From contig JAMPIT010000434.1 of NCBI GenBank assembly GCA_026261815.1, positions 12,831,001 to 12,895,000 of the forward strand: a stretch of DNA of 64,000 nt, written 5' to 3'. The stretch is from Monarcha castaneiventris obscurior. Taxonomy: Eukaryota > Chordata > Aves > Passeriformes > Monarchidae. The notes beneath the pieces were generated by a model that had not been told where the DNA came from, did not search any database, and was given only the letters and a program-made list of their open reading frames with translations. Shown here one piece after another: positions 53,201 to 64,000 of this stretch (position 1 is the stretch's first letter; each line of letters starts with the position of its first letter). The translations under genes were made by a program, and so were the position numbers.

Positions 53201-56200
53201 TGGTGTGGATGTGTCAGTCAGTCAAGATGGGTTTATATGGGTTTATATCATTAGTGACAGATACTGTAAAAGCTCTGGCTTCCTTAAAAAAAACTTAATG
53301 AAAAAATATTATTAGAGACAGTTATTAAATCTTGGAACAGCCTGACTGAAGGTCCAGGAGGGACCCAGTCTCCCCCTGTCCTGGCATGTGCTGGGTTTGC
53401 AGCAAGAGTGGGTCAGAAGAGGCTGGGCTTTAGGGTGGGGTGTATATATATATATATATGTATACATATATGTATATATATGTACGTAGAACACGATTCT
53501 GTTATACTCTTCTGTGGCTGTTGTCCCAAAATAATAACAGTCAGAATGCCTCAGCTGTGTGCTGATCAGGGCTGTCCTTTTGGATGGGACAAACCTGGAG
53601 CCATTCTGTTCATGCTTATTGCTCCTGCTTTCCCTCCAGAAAATGTGCCTGGGATGTGTGCTGGCCAGCACAGCGGGGTGGGACCTTGGCCTGTGCTGAG
53701 GGTAGGATTAACTGGCTTTGGTTCTTTACCTCTTGCCTGTGACACGTGTTCACAGGACCCCTCCTCAGAGGAGCGTTTCCATGTGGAGCTGCATTTCAGC
53801 CCTGGTGTCAAAGGCTGTGAGGAGGACAGGAACATACCCACGGGGTTTGGCTTTCGGCCGGCCTCTGCAGAGGTAAGCAGACACCTGGGCAGGAGCCACC
53901 AGCCCCAGGGGAGACTTGGGCACTGTCCTGCTCTGTCTGTCCCTGCTGCAGAAGCTTCCTCACTGGTGGTGCCTGCAGGGAGCTGGGAGGTTGTGTCCTT
54001 GTCCTGTCTGGGTTCATCAGGGTGGCTGCTGGGACTGTGGGTGCCTCCTGAGGTTGGCAGAGCAAGAGATCTGAGCCTGGAGCTGGTGTGGGGCAGCATG
54101 GGCAAAGGCCACATGCCTGTTGACATGAGTGGAGTGTTCCCTTATCGCAGAACGAGGACAAGAAGGCAGACCAAGGCAGCCTAGAGGATCTCTCGAAGGG
54201 GAAGGGCAGCGATGAGCCAGACCGTGCTCGGCAGAAGTCCCCACAGCCCTCGGAGCCGGTCAGCATCCAGCGAAGGTCGCCGCTGATCAGGAACCGGAAG
54301 ACGGGATCCATGGAGGTAACCATGCTGTTGGTGCCCTTCCTTGTTCTTGCAAAGGCCTTTTGCTTGGTTTTGGTTTCCTGGCATTTCTTTTAACATGCCA
54401 GAGTCTGACTTGATTCTTGGGAAGGATCTGCAGAAGGTAAGGAGGGATGTTGTAGAAGGCAGACCTCTGAAACTCTTCCTCATTAAGGAGTTTCTCATTC
54501 CTCCATCCCATCTAAGATCTCATGCTGACTGGGGGTCCCTGCTCACTGATGGATTCATCCAGGATGTTTAAACTGTCAGGGTTTAGAGCTGTCCCATTCA
54601 CTGATCTGGTGAAGTAACAAAATTGTTCTAACCTCTCTCCTTCCAGGCTGTTCTGTGTCACAAGGCCAGTGTCACAGTCAGCAGGTGACTGTTACCTTTA
54701 AAGTACTCTGGAATTGTCCCTCCTTTCAGAGGGATTTCACAGGCATTTTTGCCATCAGTTTTCTGAACCAGAAAACAGCAGAGTTAAGGTTTGAGGTATT
54801 TGTTAGCTGTCTTCCACTGCTGTATGTCACTCACAATGTCACCTTTGCGTGCAGCACTCAGAGACTCTTTGTGATAGGCACCTACTAAGTTAAAGGGGCT
54901 ATGATTTCCTGCTGCTGAAGAAGGAAGTCTGTGTCTCAGTGATCTCAGCAAGAATCTGGGGAGACAGGATGCTCACTATATGAGTCCCGTCACACTTTTC
55001 AAATTTCCACTGTTCCACAATCCAACAAAATCTTGAAATGAAAATTTAGCATACACTGTCACAATCTTAGCATATGACTACCTTTGTGCATCTTGGAAAC
55101 GTGATTTTAAGGAAGAGATGTACCTTTCTTTACCTTCAATTGATGTATAAAGACTTTTGAGAGCAGTGGGTAACTTGCAGCATGATGCTGATTAATTACA
55201 CTGTCTGTCTTTGCAGGTGCTGTCTGAATCTTCTTCTAAATCAGGAGGTTATCGCCTCTTCAGCACTTATTCCAGGCAGTCTTCTGAGATGAAGCAAAGT
55301 GGATTAGGTACTGTACCTGACCTGTAACCAGCCTACTCACTTGAACCTCTCTGTTTCCATAGGCATCTGTCTGTCTCCACATACAGATCTGGCCTGAGTT
55401 CCTTGTATGTCTCTATGTGTTTTGTCTTCTCTCAGTGTTACTGTTGAGACCACTGTAGAGACTGTCTTAGTCAGTACCTTTTGTGTATGAACTTCTCCTT
55501 CAGCTGCTAGCAACAGAAGATGCACTTTTCATCCTTTCCAGTACAGGAGCAACAGGGCAAACTGCCTACCTGCAGGCTGGCCTTCTGCTTCTCTGTTGCT
55601 CTCACTTGTTACACCATTTCTGAACTTAGTAGGTAAGAGATGATTTTAGGTGAGAACCAGTGTGCTTTCTGTTCTGCAAAACAACAGTTTATATGCAAAG
55701 CTGTTCTTCGTGTGAGACTGTTCTATTTCTACCTTTGCTTCACAAAGATCTGTTGTATGGAATGGATGTGTTACATACAGAATGTTTGATAGCTCTCTAA
55801 TTGAGCTGAAGTCTCTGGTCAGCCATTCTTCTTATGGTAGCCAGTGGAAGACAATATTCAGGGCACTTGATATTCTCTGTCCTTGATTGTTCCATTCCAC
55901 ATTATCCTAACCTAAACTATGTCTGAACAGTTGAAATTCTTCCTGAAATATTTTTGCTAAAGCAAGATCTATTTTGAAACTGGAAAAGCTGTCTTTGCTG
56001 TCATGAGGTTCAGAGGTGGCTGTGCAACCTGTGTCTTGTAGAGAGCAGGTGATAATGCCCCAGTCACACCCACTTTCTTTTTCTTTAAAACCATCTTAGC
56101 ATTGTGGCATGGCTGCAGACTTGCAGCAGTTCTGACTCATCACTCTGCTATATGGACAACCTGCACCCAAGAGACTTCTGAAAGGCCTGATCATTTCCTT

Positions 56201-59200
56201 GCCACTTTTGAAAGAGCAGCTTCTTTGGAACCTAGTTCTTACCAAGGAAAAGGAATTTTCTTCTGAGTGGTTTGAAACTGTCCTTGGAGTCTGCCAGCTA
56301 TGCTTCCAGCCAGCTGGAAAAATCTAAATAGGAATATCTGATGTATATTATTTTCATAAAGGCACAGTAGCCTTGCTCCTGGTAATTTTTGAATGTTATT
56401 TTACTTATCTCTGCCTTTCCCAGTGCCACTGCGAGATTCAGTGAGCTGTGACAAACTGCTGTGCTTAGGCTTGAAGAAACCTGTGGGTATTTTGTGAGTC
56501 CATATGGATGAATATGGGAATTTCTGAAATGGCACATAGTCAAGGAGGTGCATCTGCTTGGAGAATTACTGAGTACATCAAATGGTACTGCAGACTGGTT
56601 TTACTGTTTGGATGTGCGACTGCCAGAAGGCCTGTGCCCTGGAAAGCAGATATTACAGCCCTTGGACTACAGCCTTTGCCAAGTTTTTAAGGAATGTCTG
56701 TTTTGGCAATAGAGAAGACCACTGTTTCTGCACCTTTGTACAGTACTACTTTTCCTTGACAACAAAATCTGAAATACGATCCTGGCAGGTTTGATTTCAG
56801 AATCTTGCTTCATGTGCCTTGCTGGGAAGCCTGTGCTGGTTACTGTCCCGACTGTGAAGCTCTGCAGAGACAAAACCTTGAGTAGGAACTGATAGATCTG
56901 ATCTGTGACATGGGCCACCAGCTGAGCCATCGTTCTCCTCTGTAGAGTCTTGCAGGCATGGAAGGATTGAGCAGGAGAGACCTGTTGTACCACGCCAGCT
57001 TGCACAACAGTTGGTGATTAGGATATCTGTGTTTCTGTGAGTTTTTTTTCACCTAGGTCTGCTATGAAGAACAATGCCTCTTTACCTGTACAAGTCAAGC
57101 TTCAAGGAATCTTCCTGATTCCTTTCCTGATTGTTTTTTAGAAATCTAAAATCTTGCCCCTTTAGGAGTTGAAACGTGTTCTCTCTCTAAGAGATAATAC
57201 AGAACTCATGGAAGCTTGAACTTCGGTTTTAATGCTTGTCTCAGCAGCTGTGTTATGAGGGGGTTCATTCAGGCACTGCCTGCTGTTTCTGAGTTTTCTG
57301 AAGCTGAGCATACCTCCTGTTGCCTGACCTTGTCAGTCAGTGCCTGGCTGTCATTATCTTTGGAAAATGGAATGTCTGTCCAGGTGTAACCTCATATGTG
57401 TAGGCATGCAGGAACAGGGAGCAGGAGAGAGCTCCTGCAGTAGCCCTGACCTGCTGCCATACCTTCCAGAATGGTGCCTCTACTGTCATTTAAAAAATGG
57501 AATTCCTCTTCTGAAAATAGGTGGCTGCAGCTTGCTTTGTTTGTGCTTTGGAGTGTGACACGTTTTTCTGGGCAGCATCAAGTGCATTGCTGTGGATTGT
57601 TTGCCATAGTGTGTGTGCTTATAGCTTGAAAAGCCTAGAGAAGTTTCAGTACCTTTCTTTGCTTACAAGAACCCTTCAAAATGGAGTAAAATCACTGCTG
57701 CCTGTTTGAGAAGTAGAGGTGGTACACTGCCCATGGCACGAAGCCTTGTGCTGAGATTCCCAGACAGAAACCAAGAATGACTATTTTTAAACATCTGACA
57801 CATTGAATGAACATATGAAAATTAAATGCACAGAAAATATCCAACACATACAGTAATTTCTAACAAGTGTTGCTACATTTAAATCCAAATGGCCATTGTG
57901 TTCTTTAGGATATGTGTGTGTGTGTGTGTGGTTACTTTGGGTACAGTGGTCTCCTGGAGTTCACTGTAGACGATTGCTGTTGTCCATAGAGTCATCTTTG
58001 TAAATTCTCTTCTGGCTTAAGGGCACTAGCAAAATGCCTCTGTGTGCAGCAGGACAGCAGAAACACTGGGGTATCCTTAGCTTAATGATTAACAGCACAA
58101 GGTTGCTCAAGATATACAGTCCTAAAACTCTGATGTTCCATTGTTATCTGCCAGTAAATGAATCTGTTGGGTGGTTTTTGTTGTTGTTTGTTTTTAAACC
58201 ATGGAAGAGCAAGTAGGGGCATCATCCTGTCTGATGCATGACAAAATTTCATTTGCATTCTGACAGATTCCAATTCATGCTGAGTCAGCACCTAGCATCA
58301 ATTTAAGGCATTAGGAGGGAATTTTCTAAGGCTTGTGTATCAGTAACCCTGCAGGCAAGAGTTCTTTTATGTCCAAGGGCATGTATGTGCTACTCTGTGC
58401 TGTGGAAAGCCACCAGCAGCGTCACAGTGGGGGAGCAGCAGCAGTTCGGTGCTACAAGAACCCTTTTGGTCTCCCCGGGAGCAGATGTCCTCAGCTCAGC
58501 CTGAGCTTAAACATGAGCAATGCTCAGGATCTCTGTGTTTTCTCCAAGAAGCTCTGGCTTAAGGATCTTTGCAGAAACAGAGGTGGGGTCCTGAAGAGCA
58601 ACGAGTGGATGTGAGGCAGTGATGTGTCCCCACACTGGGGAAGGCTGACAGCGTGCTAGGCTGCATCAGCTGGAGTACAGCTTTCCGGCTGTTCACCTCT
58701 TGTGAGTGCCTGAAGCTCTGCTGTCCTGCCCTGGGCTCCCTGGGGCATGGAGGGTGTGTGTATCAGGATTGTGAGCCTACTGGGGGACAGTGGAAATGGA
58801 TGGGAAGCCTGGAGCACATGACGTTGGAGGAGAGACTGAGAGCCATGTTCAGATTTGAACTTGTGGGGACTGGAGACCTCAATGCTCTTTCACCACCTAA
58901 ATGGGAGGTTGCATAGGGGATGGAGACAGACTGTCCCCAAAGCCCTGTGCTGGTTGGTTGACAGCCAACGAACCCAAGTTGCAGCATAAGAAATTCCAAT
59001 TAGCTGGGAGGAACAAATTTTTCACCCACCATGAATGTGCCGGAGGTTAGAGCAGGGGCCCAGAGAGGCTGTGAAATTTCCTTTCTTGGAGGTATTGACA
59101 GCTCGACAAACCCTAGCAAGCTGATCCAAGTTGATCCTGCTGGAGTGTTGGGAAAGAAGCTTCGGGCTCCTTCCAACCTAAATCATGCTATGATGCAGTA

Positions 59201-62200
59201 TCGTAGAATCAAGAGCTGCTTCCAAAGTAGGCAGGATCTCTTTCACAGCAGTAACAGTTGCACTGTGCCAGATAAATACTATTATACAGTGTTGCAGGTT
59301 TTTTGCCGTGGCAGACAAGGTGGAATCAGATCAACCTCCTTGTTTCTGGAAGCCTTTTGTATGTAGGAGTAATGTTGGTTCCAGCAGTCTGTATTCTCGG
59401 TGCAGAATGCAGCAGCAAGACAGTTTAGCAGAGAATTTACAGCCAATCAGTGGCTGTGTCTGGCCCATAATAAGGTTTTATCTTGACTCACAATTGCTTT
59501 CCTGAGTTAGCTGAAAGAATCCTCTTTCAAATGCCTGGTGTTTCCTAAATACCACACCAAGTCAAGTCAGTCTTCAGAGCACTGTGCCTTGGAGAAGCAA
59601 AGCCAAAGCCCCAGGAATGAGGTTGCCCTCCACCTTGCACGCCATGTTCCTTGACAGTGGGTAGGCAAAGTTCCATGCTGTGTGCACATCTGGTGCTTTG
59701 CAAGGCTTGTTCATGGACCAGTTGCTCCTATGCTGCAGTAGCAAGACATGACCGAGTAAAGTATGTCTGTGAAGTACAAGCCTGGGAACACAAGCCCTCT
59801 GGTCAGAGTACTTTTCCTGCTTGATTGACAGGAGATGAATCCACACTGTCTGATCCATAGATCAGACAGTTCTTTCCTCAGTGTCCCGCACAAAAAGGAG
59901 CTTTCCAAAGAGGAAGAGCAGAGCAATGAAACTCTGTGACCCGAACATCGGTGGTTTGGCATCCTGACTGTTCTGACATCAGTGCGTAGCTTTGCTGACT
60001 GAAAGGGGTGAAGGTGTTTCTCCTAGGTCAGGGCAAGAAAGCCAAATGGAAGTAAACCCCTGGATGGAGTTAGGAACTTTCCTGGTGATGAGGTTTGGGC
60101 TACCTGCTCTGCATTTGGCACTGTGGAATTTAGAATGGAGAAGATGGCCTCCCAGTGCTTCCAGGCATCATGTTTTTTCTGGAGATCGTTTGTGAAGTGG
60201 CCGGTTCATTCTTCATCCTTTGACTAACCCTGCTTTTCTGTAGTTGCATGCAGTGGGTATGTGTTACTAACACCTTCCCTGCCTTTCCAGGGTCACAGTG
60301 CACCGGGCTGTTTAGCACCACTGTGCTGGGAGGCTCCTCCAGTGCCCCCAACCTCCAGGACTACGCACGCAGCCATGGCAAAAAGTTTGCCAGCAGCCTG
60401 ACGTACAAAGACGGTATGTGTGTTCCCTGGCAGCAGGGTGGTACTCTGTGGACATTGGTGTCTCAAGATGCGCCTGTGGCACAGACTGGGACTGCTGAAA
60501 ATGGTGACAGTTGAATGTGTGTATTCACTGCATCTACAATGATAAATGTTACCATATCCCATGAAATCGTGATCCTTGCTAGGACAGTGTGTTGGAGCTG
60601 ACATTGTGAGAGGAGTTTTAGGCTGCTGTGTGGTATTGCTAGGGTCTGATTTCGGTGTGATGTTTTAATACTACTTGCTGTTGTGAAGGGGGATTTATTG
60701 GTCCAGATATTAAATAGGTTTGTCCTGGTATGGAAACACAGCAGATCACATCATCTTGCTTACCTTGGTGATCTTGCTAAGTGAAGGTCTTTTTGGGACA
60801 GTGCCCCATGGAAGGTGGAGCCATCCCAAAGGCAGAATGATATGCTTGGGCGAGGATAAGATGGGCACTAGAGCAAGGCTGAGCATGTAGCAGAGTCTGA
60901 GGTAGCTCTCAGGAAGCCAAGGCAGTATGCCTGAAAGGCTTGAGATAAGTGAGTTGCTTGGATGAAGTACTGCAGAAGTTGCTTGGATGAAGTACTGCAC
61001 TGGTTTCTGTGCAAAACCTGCCAGGAAGGTCAGCAAGACAATCTGGTGAAGGCATTGTGGCCGTGGTTACAAACGTTGCTCTGTGCCCATGGGTGCAGCT
61101 GCACCCTGACCTGCCAGCAGCACTTGGTGCGATGTGCAGGAAGCAGCAGAGGGTTGTTATTTGCAAGGAAGTTGGGGCACAGGGACAGACTGAGCAGTCC
61201 TGGAACAGCTGGAGGGTGTAATGCATAAATGCAAGTGTCCATTGTGGTCCCAATAGGAAAGAAACTCACTCAGGCTCTTGAAGTACTGATTCACATGCCA
61301 TTTGTTGGGGCACTGATTTTGAGGAGCTCCATAGATAGGGTCTGCACAGCATACTCTGACAAGGCTGGCAATCCACCTAAGGTTTCCCAGCATTTGAATG
61401 GATGGATGTATGATTGTCTGTCTTGGATGTCTTACCTTTTTGGTGTTTTAATCAGTACAGAATCTGAGTGTCTTTCTTATTGGGATCACAAGGGGCACTA
61501 ACACTGCTGGATTTCAAGGTGGGAAGAGGATTAAGGCAGTAATTTGGGGAAGACAGGAGGTTTGTTCATTTGGATTTTTGTCCAGTTTTGAGGCAAGGAA
61601 AATGGCCTAGCAAATCAGGATGGAAAGATGTTGTCCAGTTCTCAGCCCTGTTGGAACCCTGTAAGTGCCGTTATGTACACTGGCTGCCTGTGCTGCTTTT
61701 CTTGTGTAAGAGAAAGCTGAGCTGGTTCTCACCTCCTCGGGGCACTCCCTGGCACACAGTGGGCTGTGAATGACAGTGACAGGGAGGGTGAGGTGGGAGT
61801 GTTCTCAGCCCCGCTGTAGCAGTCTGAGCTGCCCCAGGCAGCAAGTACTGGCTACTCACAGGTTGCAGAATAAGCTCGTGGTGTCTGGCGCAAGACAAGG
61901 GTGTGAGTCACAGTGGAGCCGCTGAAAAGGCCAGCAAGGGCTCTGGCTGCTGTTATTTCCCAACTCTGTAAGGAGTGGGAGCCCAAGACAGCACTGATTC
62001 TCAGGGAAAAGCGTCAGAGACTGCTCTGTGCCCAGCTGGGCATGGAAAAGACGTGCTCAGTCCTGGTGCTGGGCTGCCTGTCTCTGTAGGCTGTGTAGCA
62101 GGATATGCCTGCAGCTGGCTACAGGCATTCGAGGTCATGGACTCCTGCTGCATAAGCCTAAATTCAGTGTCAAGGTCTCTGTGTGCTGAGATGCAGTTGT

Positions 62201-64000
62201 ACCCTCGAGTACCTAAAATGCAGTCTTGGTTGACTAGCATGTGTCCAACACAGCTCAGAATTATAAATCTTGATGTTATACCTCTGTTTTCATGTTCCTT
62301 GGCATGCCCTGGCACCCTGTGCTGTCAGCACCTTGCTGTGATAAGGGCAGTTGCGGGGAAGGAGTCAGGGGCTTGGGAAAACAAGGAGGCAGAAGGGCAT
62401 TTAGCTTCTGGGGAAGGTAGTTTGGAATGTGAAATGAGCCCTTGATCTGCATGTTTCTGCTTAAATGAGCACTATTGAAGTGCTGAGCAGTGGAATTTAA
62501 ACCAAACATCACTACAGTGGTCGAAGTCAGTGGCACTGCAGCTGCAGCAGACTCTTGGAGAACAACCTTTTTCACACTCTTTAAACTAATAACTGCTGTT
62601 GAAAAGCAGCACATTTTTGCATGAACTCTTCGATAGTTTTTCACGGCTGTGATGCTTCAAAGTGCAGTGTGTGGCATATAGCACTTCACCAATGTTAACT
62701 TGCCTTGTTCCAGGGAAGTTTCAAGGGCCCTTATTTCTGAAGTCTTTTTTGCTTGGAGCTGGAGGAGGGCTAAGGAGCACTTCAGCAGAAAGTTTTCTCA
62801 ACCTCAAGCTGAGGGAAAGTCCGTGGATGGTTGTGATTTCAAGTTGGCTTACCTGAAGCCAGGGATCCAGTAAACTGGGTCAGTGCCATTTCAGTTGATG
62901 TGCCCTCAGGGCAAGGGGAGGTGTGGGTGGGATGGAAATGGTCACCAGCTGACTGCACCTCCAGAGCTTAGACACTTCTAAGGGATTGCATGTGTAGGGA
63001 AGATTGTCGTGCTGTTTGTTGAGTTTAAAGAAAGAAAAACAATTTTTAGGGCTGGTGCACTAGTGGAGGAAATTTCAGTGAGAGTCGGTTTAGATAAATT
63101 ATTTGGCCAAGCCACTGCATGTAGCTATAGGAGCACATGAGGGTGTGGAGCATGCATTGGTGCACTGATGAGAGGAATAGGCATACAGACTCTGTGGGCT
63201 AGGGAGAATGGATGCATGAAACATGAAAGAGAAATAGAAGGGTTTTCTACTATTTCCTGAAGAATCCCAAATAGCAGCAAAAGGTATGATTGGCTGGGAT
63301 CTCACATCAAATCCCACATATAGATGGTCTGATCCAGGCCACTGTTTTTCACGATAACTGAGAAATTTCCAGTGTGGGGGGAAAAGGTTTCCAGCTTTTT
63401 TTTTTTATTTATTTTGTGTGTGTGTGCACATGGAGCCTAATCTATGTCCTTTAAAGCCTATCTGTTTGCACCCCATTAGATGCACAGTGTCTGTCCTTGC
63501 ACTGTCTTTCTGATGTGTGATTTGTGTGGGAGAGCTTGGCCTGGCCTGGGGCATGGCCAGGAGAAGCCTCAGGACCACTCTGATGGGTGTATCCTTGCCC
63601 TGTACTGAACTGTTTTGAGCAAAGAACTGTAGAGGCATGTCTTCATGAGTCTTTTGCTTCTTCCCTACTCAGGTGATTTACCTTAAAATTCATAAATAGC
63701 TCTGTAGAGCTTGCATTTAGAGGTTGTTCTGAGCTGTGCCTGTGCTGGAACTCTTTAGCCCCTCTGCAGAACAGTGTTTGTTTTCCTTGGGCAGAGGTGA
63801 ATCCTGAGAACAATCCTGTGGTGCTGCTGCTTGCTGGGCCGTGTGCTCTGGTGGCTGCAAGCATGGCCTGGCTGCATTCTGCACTGGACTGAGCCTGATG
63901 TGGTGGGAAGGTGTGAGCTGCTGACTGAGAGTGATTGAGAGTGTGGCTGAGTGTGTCGTGCTGGGGAGACCCTGGCAGGGCGGTGCAAGGGCTGGGGAGA
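35259..64000 (+). CDS. PPIP5K1: PPIP5K1, diphosphoinositol pentakisphosphate kinase 1 (3' part beyond window)
   Basis: Twenty-five coding exons with consistent phases: 35259-35405, 35908-36103, 36196-36286, 37284-37369, 37600-37754, 38758-38859, 39142-39303, 40348-40469, 40914-41015, 41734-41820, 42254-42329, 42808-42917, 43857-43942, 44337-44465, 46426-46547, 47301-47483, 48359-48500, 49146-49369, 50276-50403, 50888-51002, 52387-52494, 53756-53872, 54151-54315, 55217-55307, 60291-60413. They give about 1056 codons and the frame is still open. The protein follows vertebrate PPIP5K1 (VIP1): an N-terminal ATP-grasp kinase makes 1-InsP7 and InsP8 in the cytoplasm, and a histidine-acid-phosphatase-like domain removes the phosphate. 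The leader exon begins at 35231 and ATG 35259 opens [17 protein letters not shown], like the acidic start of the human protein. Human exons after SHGKK (the LLFVPAVKRFS region) are not in the window. The paralogue PPIP5K2 is less likely, given the CKMT1 neighbour. Confidence 0.96.
35908..40469 (+). CDS. PPIP5K1: PPIP5K1 exons for the ATP-grasp kinase domain
   Basis: These eight exons cover residues about 50-354. They read [20 protein letters not shown] (N-terminal lobe), [111 protein letters not shown], and [20 protein letters not shown]. The last carries the Asp/Asn metal-binding pair typical of ATP-grasp enzymes. The sequence is nearly identical to human from memory, so it is under strong constraint. 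Intron 6 (37755-38757) carries an old CR1 remnant. Confidence 0.92.
36733..36760 (+). repeat. Perfect 14-bp tandem duplication
   Basis: GCTCTTATACCCAG occurs twice without a gap, in PPIP5K1 intron 4. Confidence 0.9.
38330..38690 (-). mobile_element. Old antisense CR1/L3-type LINE remnant in PPIP5K1 intron 6
   Basis: The plus strand resembles the reverse complement of a CR1 reverse-transcriptase region ('ccaaagccttactagaa', 'tcaataagatcagtcatgg', 'gaagtgattggagacaaa', 'ctggtctataataactt'). It is strongly diverged, with no coding capacity. The match is from memory of the general family pattern only. Confidence 0.35.
39311..39340 (+). repeat. Perfect 15-bp tandem duplication next to a PPIP5K1 donor
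   Basis: TTTTCTTTCCTGTGC occurs twice in tandem, starting 7 bp downstream of the exon 39142-39303 donor. Confidence 0.9.
39600..39745 (+). repeat. T-rich GTTT/CTTT low-complexity tract
   Basis: About 145 bp dominated by TTTG and TTTC words on the plus strand. It is intronic and shows no coding sense. Confidence 0.7.
41734..52494 (+). CDS. PPIP5K1: PPIP5K1 exons for the histidine-acid-phosphatase-like domain
   Basis: Twelve exons from 41734 to 52494 encode residues about 388-891. The phosphatase signature [15 protein letters not shown] is at about residues 399-413. Further conserved blocks are [99 protein letters not shown] and [19 protein letters not shown]. Residues following human YYPHG are replaced by a short divergent loop ([20 protein letters not shown]). 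The exon ending 46547 has a weak donor (GTCCTT). Confidence 0.92.
45058..45115. repeat. AT-rich TTAATTAA tract
   Basis: About 58 bp of almost pure A/T built from TTAATTAATT-like words, directly upstream of a CR1 fragment in a PPIP5K1 intron. Confidence 0.6.
45150..45530 (+). mobile_element. CR1 LINE reverse-transcriptase fragment, sense
   Basis: With frame changes, the plus strand reads [44 protein letters not shown], and [10 protein letters not shown]. These are the conserved steps of the CR1 reverse transcriptase ([40 protein letters not shown]). The fragment is broken and inactive and lies in the PPIP5K1 intron between exons 44337-44465 and 46426-46547. Confidence 0.85.
49088..49107 (+). 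repeat. CR1-like TTCTGTGATTCTGTGGTTCT tail
   Basis: A short TTCTGTG-type tail of the sort that ends avian CR1 copies. The 250 bp in front are not clearly CR1. It lies 40 bp before the acceptor of the exon starting at 49146. Confidence 0.4.
53441..53484 (+). repeat. TA-rich (TATA/TGTATA) microsatellite
   Basis: About 44 bp of TA dinucleotides interrupted by TG and CA, in the PPIP5K1 intron before exon 53756. Confidence 0.9.
53756..60413 (+). CDS. PPIP5K1: PPIP5K1 C-terminal exons seen in the window
   Basis: Four exons (53756-53872, 54151-54315, 55217-55307, 60291-60413) encode [18 protein letters not shown], an acidic and lysine-rich linker, [36 protein letters not shown] and [20 protein letters not shown]. 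This is the conserved end of the catalytic core followed by the start of the disordered regulatory tail. The intron between the last two exons is 5.0 kb and contains a CR1 copy. The donor at 60414 (GTATGT) leads out of the window. Confidence 0.9.
57913..57930 (+). repeat. (TG)9 microsatellite
   Basis: Nine uninterrupted TG units in the large PPIP5K1 intron. Confidence 0.9.
58605..59210 (+). mobile_element. CR1 LINE 3' fragment, sense
   Basis: About 600 bp in the order of a CR1 3' end: 'gacagcgtgctaggctgcat', 'gtgcctgaagctctgctgtc', 'ttggaggagagactgagagc', 'agctgggaggaacaaatttt', and 'gctccttccaacctaaatca', closing with a degraded ATGATGCAG tail. It is 5'-truncated and non-coding, in the 5.0-kb PPIP5K1 intron. 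Confidence 0.85.
60952..60998 (+). repeat. 22-bp direct repeat with 3-bp spacer
   Basis: AGTTGCTTGGATGAAGTACTGC occurs at 60952-60973 and again at 60977-60998, a recent-looking local duplication. Confidence 0.9.
63396..63426 (+). repeat. Poly(T) plus (TG)n simple repeat
   Basis: A run of T residues passes into TTTATTTTG and a short TG repeat. It is intronic. Confidence 0.8.

Larger units (their letters stand above)
60414..64000 (+). other. PPIP5K1: PPIP5K1 intron running out of the window
   Basis: No further PPIP5K1 exon is readable in the last 3.6 kb. The stretch contains the 22-bp repeat at 60952-60998 and a T-run with a short TG repeat at 63396-63426. No gene or RNA was recognised. Confidence 0.55.

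Noticed and set aside
53408..54184. 258-codon plus-strand open frame
   Set aside because: It contains one PPIP5K1 exon read through intron and a TA microsatellite; splice sites show the true exon limits.

Overview
The window looks like a piece of avian nuclear genome, from a gene-dense GC-rich (micro)chromosome. The support is vertebrate exon-intron genes with GT-AG introns, often short, several CpG islands, and CR1 LINE fragments as the main interspersed repeat. I could not identify the species. Gene order and strand match human 15q15.3 read backwards: SERF2(-), ELL3(+), PDIA3(-), [CATSPER2], STRC(+), CKMT1(-), PPIP5K1(+). All homology calls are from reading translated exons against remembered family sequences; no database search was run.

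Left part (1-17.8 kb). SERF2 is complete: 3 exons, 59 codons. Next comes an FKBP8-like PPIase/TPR gene on the minus strand, which lies between SERF2 and ELL3 here and has no obvious C-terminal membrane anchor. Head-to-head with it are three exons resembling the N-terminal ELL domain of ELL3. They lack usable splice donors and have no visible C-terminal (occludin/ELL) domain, so they look like a relic. A stretch of 3.9 kb with no recognisable gene follows, then complete PDIA3/ERp57 (13 exons, 508 codons, two CGHC sites, C-terminal KEDL) with an ER-stress-element-like sequence upstream.

Middle part (17.8-30.6 kb). Between PDIA3 and CKMT1 lie the remains of stereocilin (STRC): a clean signal-peptide exon and several N-terminal-half exons, with in-frame stops and no 3' half. 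CATSPER2, expected next to it, is not visible. CKMT1 (ubiquitous mitochondrial creatine kinase) is complete: 9 coding exons, 417 codons, with a 5.1-kb first intron. CKMT1 and PPIP5K1 are divergent across a CpG island with paired CCAAT boxes.

Right part (30-64 kb). PPIP5K1 (inositol hexakisphosphate / diphosphoinositol-pentakisphosphate kinase 1) fills the rest. 25 coding exons, about 1056 codons, could be placed with consistent phases from the start codon at 35259 to an exon ending at 60413. The gene runs off the right edge. Its introns carry CR1 fragments, simple repeats and short tandem duplications.

The genes do not form one pathway; their association is conserved synteny. I found no new enzymatic or defence system. 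The most interesting content is the apparent decay or loss of three neighbouring genes (ELL3, STRC, CATSPER2) between intact housekeeping genes.
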